64,000 nucleotides of DNA from Gammaproteobacteria bacterium (GTDB lineage Bacteria; Pseudomonadota; Gammaproteobacteria; JAUZRS01). The stretch is taken from the NCBI GenBank assembly GCA_030949385.1, contig JAUZSP010000007.1, positions 1 through 64,000 of the forward strand, written 5' to 3'. Below are positions 43,409 to 52,731 of the stretch, one piece after another (within the stretch, counting starts at the first letter, position 1; each line of letters starts with the position of its first letter). Below the pieces are notes generated by a model that was not told where the DNA came from, did not search any database, and saw nothing but the letters and a program-made list of their open reading frames with translations. The position numbers were made by a program, and so were the translations under genes.

Positions 43409-43923
43409 GCACCTCCCTCCAGCCACAACCCACCGTTTTCAAAACGATACGCTGGCAGCCGCAAATCTTCATCAGCAGCCTGTTCTTTAAACACCCGCCC
43501 AGCCACGTCGTAACGGGAACCATCGCAAAGATCCACAAACCCACCCAGCCAGCTACGCCCCAAAAAGGCAGTGCCATCGGCAACTCGATAACTCACGGGG
43601 CAATTCAGTTCACCAATGGCAAACAACACCGAATAAAGCCCCGTTCTTTCGCCTACTGAGTCAGGTCGTTTTAATAACTGATGAGTTTTTTTCAAATCGG
43701 CCAACATCTGCGGCGTACGATGCAAAATCAACATTCGATGCTGCTGCCACTGCACAAATTTCACCTGTCCTGCGGGTAAGTTTTTCAAAGACTGCCACAG
43801 AGGTGACAAACGAGGCGACTCGGGGCGCTGAAACGCAGCGGCAAACAGCACCCACAACACCCCTAAAATCGCCACTGAAAACATCAGCTTTAAAACCACC
43901 TGCAACAGCAAACGCCGCCCCAT
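43402..43923 (-). CDS. Membrane-anchored Rieske-fold protein lacking cluster ligands
   Basis: The 173-residue protein has one N-terminal membrane helix (VVLKLMFSVAILGVLWVLF). Its C-terminal half follows a Rieske pattern, GGFVDLCDGSRYDVAGRVF, ending LRLPAYRFENGGLWLEGG. In true Rieske proteins the boxes are C-x-H-x-G-C and C-x-x-H-G-S. Here the first box is NCPVSY and the second LCDGS, so both His ligands are gone and a [2Fe-2S] cluster is unlikely. It lies next to dnaQ, as similar hypothetical proteins do in some gammaproteobacteria. GTG 43938, overlapping the dnaQ stop, is an alternative start. Confidence 0.65.
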   Translation of the reverse strand: MGRRLLLQVVLKLMFSVAILGVLWVLFAAAFQRPESPRLSPLWQSLKNLPAGQVKFVQWQQHRMLILHRTPQMLADLKKTHQLLKRPDSVGERTGLYSVLFAIGELNCPVSYRVADGTAFLGRSWLGGFVDLCDGSRYDVAGRVFKEQAADEDLRLPAYRFENGGLWLEGGAQ

Positions 43924-43934
43924 CGTTTTAGCCT

Positions 43935-44630
43935 TCACGCCTTCCAAAGACAGTGACCACCGCTCTCTTTCCGTACGGTTTCCAATAGGCTTTCATGCGC
44001 CTCCAGCTCAGCCGAAGTGGCTTTAATTACGGGAGTCACTTGATGCACCACCTGCACCTCGCCCGCCGCAGCACCGTTGTGCAGATCCCCAAAACTAAGG
44101 CTCACCTGACCGCCGGTCATGGCCAAATAAACGTCGGCTAAAATCTCAGAATCAAGCAGCGCGCCATGCAGATCACGCTGGGTGTTGTCCACCCCGTAAC
44201 GTTTGCACAGCGCATCCAAACTGTTGCGCTGCCCAGGATGACGTTTGCGTGCCATCTTCAGAGTGTCGAGAATCGTGCAGACCCCAGCACTGTCGATGGC
44301 AGGCAACACCTGACCCAACAAAACAAACTCATGATTAATAAAACCGACATCAAAAGGCGCATTGTGAATGATCAACTCAGCCCCTTTGATGTAATCAAAA
44401 AACGGTTGAGCAATCTCGTCAAAGGTTGGTTTATCCGCCAAAAATTCATTGCTGATGCCGTGCACCGCCATCGCCCCTGCATCCACTTCACGTTGCGGAT
44501 TAATGTATTGGTGGTAATGATTGCCGGTCAAATTACGATTCATTAATTCCACACAACCGATCTCAATAATGCGGTGTCCCGATTTAGGATCAAGACCCGT
44601 GGTCTCTGTATCCAATACAATTTGACGCAT
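43935..44630 (-). CDS. dnaQ: DNA polymerase III epsilon subunit (3'-5' exonuclease)
   Basis: The 231-residue proofreading subunit has ExoI VLDTETTGLD, ExoII HNAPFDVGF and ExoIII HGALLDSEILAD. The C-terminal segment would bind the polymerase subunit. ATG 44630 overlaps the rnhA stop (TGATG). The rnhA-dnaQ order is common, though usually divergent in enterics; here both are on the same strand. Confidence 0.96.
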   Translation of the reverse strand: MRQIVLDTETTGLDPKSGHRIIEIGCVELMNRNLTGNHYHQYINPQREVDAGAMAVHGISNEFLADKPTFDEIAQPFFDYIKGAELIIHNAPFDVGFINHEFVLLGQVLPAIDSAGVCTILDTLKMARKRHPGQRNSLDALCKRYGVDNTQRDLHGALLDSEILADVYLAMTGGQVSLSFGDLHNGAAAGEVQVVHQVTPVIKATSAELEAHESLLETVRKESGGHCLWKA

Positions 44631-45082
44631 CAACGACTCTCCAACTCATCCAGACCCTCATTAGCCAACTGATCCACACGCTCATTTTCAATATGACCGC
44701 TATGACCTTTGACCCACTTCCACTCCACTTGATGTGGAGCGGCGGCTTTTTCCAGCCGCTGCCAGAGATCGGCGTTTTTCACCGGTTTACGCGCAGCGGT
44801 CATCCAATTGCGTTTTTTCCAATTTGTAATCCACTCGGTGATGCCTTTTTTGACGTATTGAGAATCGGTGGTCAGTGCAACCACCGATTCCCGCTTCAAG
44901 CTCTCCAGCCCTCGAATCGCCGCCATCAGCTCCATGCGATTATTGGTCGTATCCGACTCTCCTCCCTTCAGCTCCTTCTCCGTATCTTGGTAACGCAACA
45001 ACACCCCCCAACCACCGGGACCTGGATTGCCGCGACAGGCACCGTCGGTAAAAATTTCAATCAACTCACTGCTCTCACTCAC
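44630..45082 (-). CDS. rnhA: Ribonuclease HI
   Basis: The 150-residue enzyme cleaves RNA in RNA-DNA hybrids. Catalytic residues are visible in [30 protein letters not shown] and [11 protein letters not shown]. The start is GTG 45082 ([11 protein letters not shown]), overlapping the methyltransferase gene by 8 bp. Confidence 0.96.
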   Translation of the reverse strand: MSESSELIEIFTDGACRGNPGPGGWGVLLRYQDTEKELKGGESDTTNNRMELMAAIRGLESLKRESVVALTTDSQYVKKGITEWITNWKKRNWMTAARKPVKNADLWQRLEKAAAPHQVEWKWVKGHSGHIENERVDQLANEGLDELESR

Positions 45083-45815
45083 CTTCTGAACTCCTCTGTG
45101 CTGGCTCTGCCAACGGGGCAGGCATTAATATTTCCGCTCGCCAACGAGGACGAATCAAGGTCATCGGCACAGTCTGTTTGCGTGCCAACAACAAATATCC
45201 GCCACCCAAAGTGGGAAACAGACGACGCAAACCCTCCAGCGGTAGCAACCACTGCAACAGTTTCAGCTGTGAAATCGGCGGGCGAAACAGCACACTACGA
45301 CGATGCACGGTCTGAAACTGCAACAGAGACAACCAATCGCTGACCCGCCCCATGCTGCAAAAACGCCCCTGCCACGGCATCGACTCACGCCAACGCAGTG
45401 GGTAACGCAACAAACCCCAAAGACTCCAAGGGTTAAAACCGATCACCAACACATAACCGCCGTCCACCAAAACACGATCCACCTCACGCAGCAGCTGGTG
45501 CGAATCTTGGCAAAAATCCAAACTGTGCGCCAGCACCAGCAGATCCACCGACGCGGTCTTCAACGGCAACCGCTGCACATCGGCCAACAATTGGGCATTA
45601 AAGCTGGCTCCATCCAACAAGGCACGATGGTAATGACCGGTTTTTCTCAGCAAATCCATAGAGTCATCCAGATCACCCAATTGAAAGGCGTGGTGACCAA
45701 AGGTCTCGGCCAACAGCAGATCCGCCTGCTGCTGTACAGCCAGCGCAAATTGCTGCCCCAAAGGTTTGGCATACCATCTGCGTAAATGCGCCATTGAGGC
45801 GACATATTCTGACAT
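45075..45815 (-). CDS. Class I SAM-dependent methyltransferase next to rnhA
   Basis: The 246-residue protein has a small-methyltransferase core ([23 protein letters not shown] and [17 protein letters not shown]; each a cue of the Methyltransf_11 type). The SAM-binding glycine motif is weak, replaced by [12 protein letters not shown]. It matches the conserved but uncharacterised methyltransferase found beside rnhA-dnaQ in pseudomonads and relatives. The start is ATG 45815 ([16 protein letters not shown]) or ATG 45794. Divergent from mltD. Confidence 0.8.
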   Translation of the reverse strand: MSEYVASMAHLRRWYAKPLGQQFALAVQQQADLLLAETFGHHAFQLGDLDDSMDLLRKTGHYHRALLDGASFNAQLLADVQRLPLKTASVDLLVLAHSLDFCQDSHQLLREVDRVLVDGGYVLVIGFNPWSLWGLLRYPLRWRESMPWQGRFCSMGRVSDWLSLLQFQTVHRRSVLFRPPISQLKLLQWLLPLEGLRRLFPTLGGGYLLLARKQTVPMTLIRPRWRAEILMPAPLAEPAQRSSEGE

Positions 45816-45987
45816 TAAAATGAACCTTTTAAAAATCGAAAGCGTAGAGTTAAACCATGCCCCAAAACAGCACCGGTTAGCCCCCTTTTTAGGCGGCAAT
45901 TTATTGCAGTTTTGGCAACTCATCCGTATAGTGGCGAGCAACGTCGAGACGGAAAATCATCAACCGCCGTTAGGCCAACAGGGACAC

Positions 45988-47373
45988 ATGGACAGAAGTC
46001 ACAACCCCTTATTTTTATTGCTCTTTGCACTGCTGTTAAGCACTCTGCAAGGCTGTGTGCAACATGCCAGCAAAAGCAGCCAATTACAAGCCAGCACCTC
46101 CAGAAATCTCACTCTACCACCAGCGGAACGCAGCCAACAAAATCATCTCCTTACAACTCAAAACAACCCACACGATCTTTGGCAACGGATTCGCGAAGGC
46201 TTTCAACTGCCCACCGCCCATCAGCAGCAATTTCGTCCACAGATGCGCCACTTTCTCTCGCTGGATAATTTTTTTGTAAACGTCAGCCAAAGAGCCGAAC
46301 CGTTCCTCTATTTTATCGTTGACAGTCTAGAGAAACGCGGGCTGCCCACGGAGTTAGCGCTGATCCCCGTCATTGAAAGCGCTTTCAAACCTTTGGCACA
46401 CTCCAGCAGCAAAGCCGCCGGTATTTGGCAGTTTATCCCCTCCACCGGTCGCCTCTACGATCTGAAACAAAACCACTGGTACGACGGTCGCCGCGATATC
46501 TACGCTTCTACTCTGGCGGCGATAAACTTGCTGGATGATCTGGGCAAACAATTTAACGGTGACTGGTTGCTGGCCATCGCGGCCTACAACGGTGGCCCAA
46601 CTATGGTGCTTAAGGCAATGGCAAAAAACCGCCGTCTGGGCAAGCCCACCGATTTTTGGCACCTTGAGCTGCGCTCCGAGACCCAACGTTATGTACCCAA
46701 ACTGCTGGCAATCCGTGAAATCATTCTCAACCCCAAACGCTATCGCATCAACCTGCCCTTGATCCCCAATCATCCGCAGCTGGCAAAAGTCAATTTAAGT
46801 GCGCAAATCAGTCTTAAAACCGCAGCCACCCTTGCCGAACTTTCGACAGCGGAAACCACGCGCTTGAACCCAGGTTTCAAACGCGGTATCACCTCCCCTC
46901 ACGTGCAATATCTGCTGCTGCCGATGGAACAAGCAAAAATTTTTAGCTTCAACCTAAAGAAAATCCAGCGGAAACGTCTTAAAAAAACGGAGCCAAACAG
47001 AGAAAAATCAAGACAAAATCATTACCGCGTACAGCAAGCAGACACCCTCTGGAGCATCGCTTATCGCTTTGGCACCACCGCTCCACAACTGGCGCTCTGG
47101 AATCAAATCGGTTTACAGTATAAAATTCGCGTCGGGCAACATCTACGCATCGCAAGTGGTCGGGAAAAGACCACAGAAGTTGCCTTTAAAACTCGCCACC
47201 CACTGCACCACCGGGTCAAGAAAAACGAGTCGCTGTTTCTTATTGCCAGACGGTTCGAGCTAAACATAGCCGATCTGCGCCGTTGGAACCGGATCGATTA
47301 CGGTCAGCAACCGAATGTCGGTCAGTTGTTGCGCCTCACCCCAGAGCGTAAGGTGAGATTAAACGCGAGTTAA
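45988..47373 (+). CDS. mltD: Membrane-bound lytic murein transglycosylase D with two LysM domains
   Basis: The 461-residue lipoprotein has lipobox LQGC (Cys 23), a lysozyme-like SLT domain with catalytic Glu in PVIESAFKPLAHSS and GIWQFIPSTGR, and two LysM peptidoglycan-binding repeats (HYRVQQADTLWSIAYRFGT and HHRVKKNESLFLIARRF). It cleaves glycan strands to 1,6-anhydro ends. ATG 45988 with GGGA upstream starts the lipoprotein signal; longer frames upstream lack sense. Confidence 0.95.
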   Translation: MDRSHNPLFLLLFALLLSTLQGCVQHASKSSQLQASTSRNLTLPPAERSQQNHLLTTQNNPHDLWQRIREGFQLPTAHQQQFRPQMRHFLSLDNFFVNVSQRAEPFLYFIVDSLEKRGLPTELALIPVIESAFKPLAHSSSKAAGIWQFIPSTGRLYDLKQNHWYDGRRDIYASTLAAINLLDDLGKQFNGDWLLAIAAYNGGPTMVLKAMAKNRRLGKPTDFWHLELRSETQRYVPKLLAIREIILNPKRYRINLPLIPNHPQLAKVNLSAQISLKTAATLAELSTAETTRLNPGFKRGITSPHVQYLLLPMEQAKIFSFNLKKIQRKRLKKTEPNREKSRQNHYRVQQADTLWSIAYRFGTTAPQLALWNQIGLQYKIRVGQHLRIASGREKTTEVAFKTRHPLHHRVKKNESLFLIARRFELNIADLRRWNRIDYGQQPNVGQLLRLTPERKVRLNAS

Positions 47374-47472
47374 AACACCAGTTTGGTTGCTTTCTACTGA
47401 TGCAACCGGTACCTTTTAGAGCTTTCTCGACCCATTTGGAGTCGCTCTTGGATCTATGGATCACATTGCATT

Positions 47473-48579
47473 ATGGGTAACCCTGTTAATAAACGGCTTC
47501 TCACCACCCTGATACCGTTAAATGCGTTGCGGCCTGAAAGCCTCAATGAACTGGCGAACAAAGCAAAAACCGCTAAGTTACGCTCGGGTCAGTTCTTGTT
47601 CAAAGCCGGTGATCACGACAAACAGCACATCTATCTGCTTTCAGGCAAGGTGGAGCTGCTCTCGGATCACGACGTGGTCTCCAACGTAAAAGGAGGGACT
47701 GATGCGTCCAAACACGCCATCGGCCACACCCAACCGAGAACCCTCTCAGCGCGCGCCAAAAGCGATGTGCATTATCTGCGCATCGACAGCGACCTGCTGG
47801 ACATTATGCTCACCTGGGATCAAACCGGCAGCTACCAAGTAGAAGAGTTGCAGGCCGACAACCCCACTTGGGTCAACACCACCAGCGCCGATTGGATGAC
47901 TCAGATCCTGCAAACACGCGCGTTCCATCGCATTCCACCGGCCAATATTCAGGCCATGTTTATGCGCATGGAGTTGATCAGCTATAAATCAGGCGATGTC
48001 ATCATTCGCCAAGGTGAAAACGGCGACTACTTCTACACCATCACCGACGGTCACTGTTTGGTCACCCGTGCCACCCCATCACAGCCTCGTGGGGTGAAAT
48101 TAGCTGAGCTGGGACCCGGTGACAGTTTTGGCGAAGAGGCGTTGATCTCCAGCGCCAAACGCAACGCCACCATTACCATGCTCACCGCTGGCACCATGAT
48201 GCGCCTCTCCAAAGAGGACTTTATGTCGCTGCTCAACGAACCCTTGCTCAATTGGGTAAACTACGCCGATGGGCAAGCAATGGTGCAGCACGAACGTTCC
48301 GTCTGGATTGATGTCCGTCTGCCGAGCGAATATCAACACGGCCACATCAAGGGCAGCATCAACATTCCACTGATATTTTTACGCATTAAGATCAAGAACT
48401 TAGATAAAACACGCAAATATCTTTTATGTTGCGATACCGAACGGCGCAGTTCAGCCGCCTCGTTTATTTTAAACGAACACGGCTTTGATGTTTATTTGTT
48501 GCAAGGAGGCATACCCAGCGTTCCCGCTGCCAATATTGTCACAGGAAAACCGCCTGTAGCAAAAACAAACCCCTCGTAG
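47473..48579 (+). CDS. Double cyclic-nucleotide-binding domain protein with C-terminal rhodanese
   Basis: The 368-residue protein has two cNMP-binding (CAP-like) domains, about 1-130 and 140-265. The second is better conserved (GDVIIRQGENGDYFYTI, LGPGDSFGEEALISS, RNATI). A rhodanese domain (about 275-355) follows, with DVRLPSEYQHGHIKGSINIPL and active-site loop CCDTERRSS, which retains a Cys nucleophile. There is no HTH, so it is not a CRP-type regulator. The first domain is weak in its phosphate cassette. It precedes the CHASE2 kinase by 22 bp and is likely co-transcribed. A cAMP- or cGMP-gated sulfurtransferase or scaffold is a reasonable guess. Confidence 0.88.
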   Translation: MGNPVNKRLLTTLIPLNALRPESLNELANKAKTAKLRSGQFLFKAGDHDKQHIYLLSGKVELLSDHDVVSNVKGGTDASKHAIGHTQPRTLSARAKSDVHYLRIDSDLLDIMLTWDQTGSYQVEELQADNPTWVNTTSADWMTQILQTRAFHRIPPANIQAMFMRMELISYKSGDVIIRQGENGDYFYTITDGHCLVTRATPSQPRGVKLAELGPGDSFGEEALISSAKRNATITMLTAGTMMRLSKEDFMSLLNEPLLNWVNYADGQAMVQHERSVWIDVRLPSEYQHGHIKGSINIPLIFLRIKIKNLDKTRKYLLCCDTERRSSAASFILNEHGFDVYLLQGGIPSVPAANIVTGKPPVAKTNPS

Positions 48580-48601
48580 CTTAAAGCGACCGTAACCTTA
48601 A

Positions 48602-51157
48602 ATGAAAACAACACTGTGGCGACAAGATTGGTTTATTATTCTGCTCATATCGCTGGCCGTGCTGCTTTTTTCTGGTGGCGTTTTTTTACAAGACTTGGAG
48701 CGCAGTGCCTACGACTGGGGCATTCGCAACGCGGCTAAAACCCCTTCCAAAGAGATCGCCATTATCGCCATTGATAAACGGAGTCTCGAAAACATCGGCC
48801 GCTGGCCTTGGCCACGCAGAAAACATGCCGATTTTATTAATCTGCTGAACAGTAAAGCCCAACCCAAACTGATTGCCTACAGCGTGCTTTTTTTAGAGCC
48901 ACAGACCGACCCTGGGCTGGCACACATCAACGACCTCATTAAACAGTTTGATGACTCTGGTCTGCAAGAATATGCCGACAACAACCGTTCTACCCCAGAT
49001 CAAAATACAGCGCGCAGTCTCACCAACCTAAGAGCAGAATTGTCACAGGCACAACAGGATTTAGAACAAGACAAACCCTTTGCCCAAGCTTTGAAAGAAG
49101 CCAACAATGTTATTCTACCCACGCTGTTTGATATTCGACCTTCCGTCAATAGGTATAACCAAACCCTCTCAAAATCCTTACAACAATACGCATTAAACTA
49201 CCAAGACAATGACAATGCCATTCAGCGCGGTGACCTGCCTCTCACAGCCTACAATGCCATTCCGCTCCACGAACCCTTTGCTCAAGCCAGTAACGGTATT
49301 GGTCACCTCAATATCGAACCTGACCCTGATGGCAGCATTCGCAGTGAACTGCTCGTCATCAACTACAACAGCAAACTCTATCCGTCCATTGCTCTGCAAA
49401 TTGCTATCAAAGCACTCAATCTTAAACCGCAAGATGTAGATGTACTGCTGGGCGAAGGGATCAGGTTAGGACATGTGCGCCTGAACATTAACTCTGATAT
49501 GCGTATGTTAATGACCTTTTACAATCAAGATAGATTTTCCATCGACTCCTACTACGATGTGATCAGCGGCAAAATTAATTTGGCAAAATACCGCAATAAA
49601 ATCATTCTGATCGGCTCCACCTCCTCAGGCTTGGGTGCCAATCAATTAACGCCTATAGACCCTACAATGCCTCCTGTTTATCTGCTCGCCCATGCGGTCT
49701 CCAGCATTTTACAACAAGAGTATTACTCCACTCCCTACTGGGGCGCAGCGCTCAAATCAGCACTCATTTTGCTTGTTGCACTCTATTTGATCCTACTCGT
49801 ACCCCGAGTTAACAGTCGTACCGCGCTTTGGTTGTCGTTCTTTATCGGCGGCGGCTTTATCACAGCGCACTTTTTCTCGATGTTGCAACACGACCTCTGG
49901 CTACAGCTGATGGCCCCCCTGTTTCTATTGGTCGTGGGGCACTTAACTCTACTGACCAAACTTTGGTTGAGGGCTGAAAAAGGCATTCTGCGCTCCGATG
50001 CCGCCTCTGCCGAGAGCAACCGAATGCTGGGTCTCTCACTGCAAAGCCAAGGACAACTGGATGCCGCCTTCGATAAATTTCGAAAATGCCCTCTAGATTC
50101 GTCACTGTTGGAGATCCTCTACAACCTAGCCTTGGATTTCGAACGCAAACGACAATTCAATAAAGCATCGGAACTCTATCGTTACATCAGTGACTTTGAC
50201 AATGGCTTTCGAGACGTGCAAAGCCGCATCACCCGCAACAAAGCGATGGAAGACACCCTCATTCTGGCCGCTGCCGGTGGCACCAATGCCAGCCTTCTCC
50301 TCAACAGCGACAACGGCATCGCCAAACCCAAACTCGGGCGTTATGAGATAGAGCGAGAACTGGGCAAAGGGGCGATGGGCGCAGTCTATTTGGGCAAAGA
50401 CCCCACCATCAGTCGTACCGTGGCGATCAAAACCTTGGCGCTCTCAAAAGAGTTTGACGGCGATGAATTAATTGCCGTTAAAGAACGTTTTTTCCGTGAA
50501 GCAGAGACTGCTGGCCGTCTCAATCACGCCAACATCGTCACCATTTACGATGCCGGTGAAGAACACGATCTGGCCTACATCTCGATGGAATATCTAAAAG
50601 GCCACGAGATGTCTCGTTACACCAAACCAGACGCTCTGTTGCCCGTCGCCAAGGTGTTAGAGCTAATGGCTCAAGCCGCCGATGCACTCCACTACGCTCA
50701 TGACAATCAAGTGGTGCATCGAGACATCAAACCGGCCAATCTGATGTACGAGCCTAAAACCGATACACTGAAAATCACCGACTTTGGCATCGCTCGCATC
50801 ACCGATTCCAGCAAAACAAAAACCGGCATGGTCTTAGGCACCCCCTCATACATGTCTCCGGAACAACTTTCAGGCAAAAAAGTAGACGGGCGATCAGATC
50901 TATTTTCCTTAGGAATCATGCTTTACCAACTCTTAACCGGAAAATTACCCTTTTATGCAGACTCTATGGCCACTTTAATGTATAAAATCGCCAACGAGAA
51001 ACACCCCGATCCGCTTCTGATACGGCCTGATCTGCCCTCTTGTGTACGCAGAGTGCTGAATAAGACCCTCTACAAAGACGCAGAACAGCGCTATTCCAGC
51101 GGCAATGAATTAGCTCGTGACATTCGAGCCTGCATGAAACAGCTGATCATCAATTAA
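48602..51157 (+). CDS. CHASE2-domain transmembrane Ser/Thr protein kinase
   Basis: The 851-residue protein has an N-terminal membrane helix, an extracytoplasmic CHASE2 domain (about 25-370; IAIIAIDKRSLENIGRWPWPR) and three membrane helices (about 383-455). A TPR-like linker (about 480-545) leads to an eukaryotic-type kinase (from about 577) with GKGAMGAVYLG, VAIKTL, HRDIKPANLM, DFGIAR and SPEQLSG. It would sense an external signal and phosphorylate cytoplasmic targets. The next genes are a PP2C phosphatase (25 bp) and an FHA protein, forming a kinase-phosphatase-reader operon. Confidence 0.94.
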   Translation: MKTTLWRQDWFIILLISLAVLLFSGGVFLQDLERSAYDWGIRNAAKTPSKEIAIIAIDKRSLENIGRWPWPRRKHADFINLLNSKAQPKLIAYSVLFLEPQTDPGLAHINDLIKQFDDSGLQEYADNNRSTPDQNTARSLTNLRAELSQAQQDLEQDKPFAQALKEANNVILPTLFDIRPSVNRYNQTLSKSLQQYALNYQDNDNAIQRGDLPLTAYNAIPLHEPFAQASNGIGHLNIEPDPDGSIRSELLVINYNSKLYPSIALQIAIKALNLKPQDVDVLLGEGIRLGHVRLNINSDMRMLMTFYNQDRFSIDSYYDVISGKINLAKYRNKIILIGSTSSGLGANQLTPIDPTMPPVYLLAHAVSSILQQEYYSTPYWGAALKSALILLVALYLILLVPRVNSRTALWLSFFIGGGFITAHFFSMLQHDLWLQLMAPLFLLVVGHLTLLTKLWLRAEKGILRSDAASAESNRMLGLSLQSQGQLDAAFDKFRKCPLDSSLLEILYNLALDFERKRQFNKASELYRYISDFDNGFRDVQSRITRNKAMEDTLILAAAGGTNASLLLNSDNGIAKPKLGRYEIERELGKGAMGAVYLGKDPTISRTVAIKTLALSKEFDGDELIAVKERFFREAETAGRLNHANIVTIYDAGEEHDLAYISMEYLKGHEMSRYTKPDALLPVAKVLELMAQAADALHYAHDNQVVHRDIKPANLMYEPKTDTLKITDFGIARITDSSKTKTGMVLGTPSYMSPEQLSGKKVDGRSDLFSLGIMLYQLLTGKLPFYADSMATLMYKIANEKHPDPLLIRPDLPSCVRRVLNKTLYKDAEQRYSSGNELARDIRACMKQLIIN

Positions 51158-51182
51158 CAAAGTGTCAAGATAAGGCAACAAC

Positions 51183-52010
51183 ATGATGGATTTAACGGGA
51201 AAACTGGAGATTGTGGGCAGAACCGACAAAGGCATGGTTCGCTCCCACAATGAAGACAGTTACGGCAGCGAAATCGGCAGTGGCATCACCGTGCTCGCCG
51301 ATGGCATGGGCGGCTACAAAGCAGGCGAGGTGGCCAGCGCCCTGGCGGTCAATACCATTATTGGTGACATCGCCAGCCGTCTGTTTGAGCTTGATCACAA
51401 AACGATGCGCGAAAACACCGGTTTTCGTGCCGAAAGCATCGCCTGCCGCCTGACCGTTGAAAAAGCCAACGAGGTCATTTATCAAACCTCGCAAAACCAG
51501 CCGCAATACAGCGGCATGGGCACCACCTTGGTTATGGCGCTGTTTTACGACAACCGCATCTCCATTGCCCATGTCGGTGATTCTCGTCTCTATCGCTTTC
51601 GCGAAAACAGCCTGGAACAGATCACTGTTGACCATACCTTGTTGCAAGAATTGGTAGAACGCGGCTTTTACACCCCAGAGGAAGCGAAAGCCTCTCTTAA
51701 TAAAAACTTAGTCACTCGTGCTCTGGGCATCGAACCCTTTGTCAAAGTTGACCTTCGAGAAGACATTGTCCTACCAGAGGACATCTATTTGTTGTGTTCT
51801 GATGGACTTAACGATATGTTGGAAGACAGTGCGATAAGCTTAACGTTACAAAAATTTAGTGATAACCTTGAAGAGGTTGCTAAGCAACTGATTGATCAAG
51901 CCAATGCCAACGGTGGAAAAGACAATGTTTCCGTCATTTTAATCAAGTCTTTGAAGACTTTTCCAGCCAAAAAACGCTGGTACCAAAGACTGTTTTCACG
52001 TTCTAACTAG
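51183..52010 (+). CDS. PP2C-family Ser/Thr protein phosphatase
   Basis: The 275-residue phosphatase has the metal-binding residues of the PPM family: SHNEDSYG, VLADGMGGYKAGE, HVGDSRLYRF, LCSDGLND and GGKDNVSVILI. It is soluble and presumably reverses phosphorylation by the kinase encoded just upstream. The FHA gene follows 22 bp later. Confidence 0.95.
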   Translation: MMDLTGKLEIVGRTDKGMVRSHNEDSYGSEIGSGITVLADGMGGYKAGEVASALAVNTIIGDIASRLFELDHKTMRENTGFRAESIACRLTVEKANEVIYQTSQNQPQYSGMGTTLVMALFYDNRISIAHVGDSRLYRFRENSLEQITVDHTLLQELVERGFYTPEEAKASLNKNLVTRALGIEPFVKVDLREDIVLPEDIYLLCSDGLNDMLEDSAISLTLQKFSDNLEEVAKQLIDQANANGGKDNVSVILIKSLKTFPAKKRWYQRLFSRSN

Positions 52011-52032
52011 AGACCCTGGTGGATAATGTAAG

Positions 52033-52731
52033 ATGTCCAAGTTAATTCTTAGTCTCGGCGGAGACACCCTCGGCGAGTACCAGCTCAGCAAAGAGCACAT
52101 CGTCATTGGGCGTAAATCCGGCAATGAAATTCAAATCGACAATCTGTCGGTCAGTGGTGCCCATGCTAAAATCATCACCATCCTCAATGACTCTTTCCTT
52201 GAAGATCTCAACAGCACCAACGGCACCTACGTCAATGGCTCACTGATCAAACGTCACGCCCTGCAAGACGGCGACATTATCAGCATTGGCAAACACCAGC
52301 TGAAATACGCCAAGCAGGGTCACCCCATGAACGAAACCGATGTTCATGATCGTGCCAAAACCATGCAAGCCGCTGGCATTGCTGAAGTGTTTCCCAATGC
52401 AGAAGATGGTGAGACCGCTGGGCGCATCGGCACCCAAGCCTCACCGGACATTTACACCTACGCCGCGCGTTTGCAAGTCGTTAGTGGTAAAAATCGGGGT
52501 AAAAAATTACAGCTCACCAAAGCCCTCACCACCGTCGGCAAACCCGGCAAGCAGGTCGCTGCCATCACCCGTCGCCCACACGGCTATTTTATTATCCATG
52601 TGGAAGGCGGCAAAGGTGCTAAATACCCTTCCGTCAATGGCCAACTGATCGGCACTCAAGCGCAAGCACTGAGCGACAAAGATGTAATCGAAGTGGCGGG
52701 GGTAAAAATGGAGTTTGTCCTCAACACCTAA
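52033..52731 (+). CDS. FHA-domain phosphothreonine-binding protein
   Basis: The 232-residue protein has an N-terminal FHA domain (about 18-90) with IGRKSGNEIQID, VSGAHAKI and DLNSTNGTYVNG, giving the Arg, Ser-x-x-His and Asn residues that read phosphothreonine. The C-terminal half (about 145-230) resembles a second, degenerate FHA fold (TTVGKPGKQVAAI, SVNGQLIG) without the full residue set. It is the reader of the kinase/phosphatase pair. Its stop overlaps convergent cysM by 4 bp. Confidence 0.92.
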   Translation: MSKLILSLGGDTLGEYQLSKEHIVIGRKSGNEIQIDNLSVSGAHAKIITILNDSFLEDLNSTNGTYVNGSLIKRHALQDGDIISIGKHQLKYAKQGHPMNETDVHDRAKTMQAAGIAEVFPNAEDGETAGRIGTQASPDIYTYAARLQVVSGKNRGKKLQLTKALTTVGKPGKQVAAITRRPHGYFIIHVEGGKGAKYPSVNGQLIGTQAQALSDKDVIEVAGVKMEFVLNT

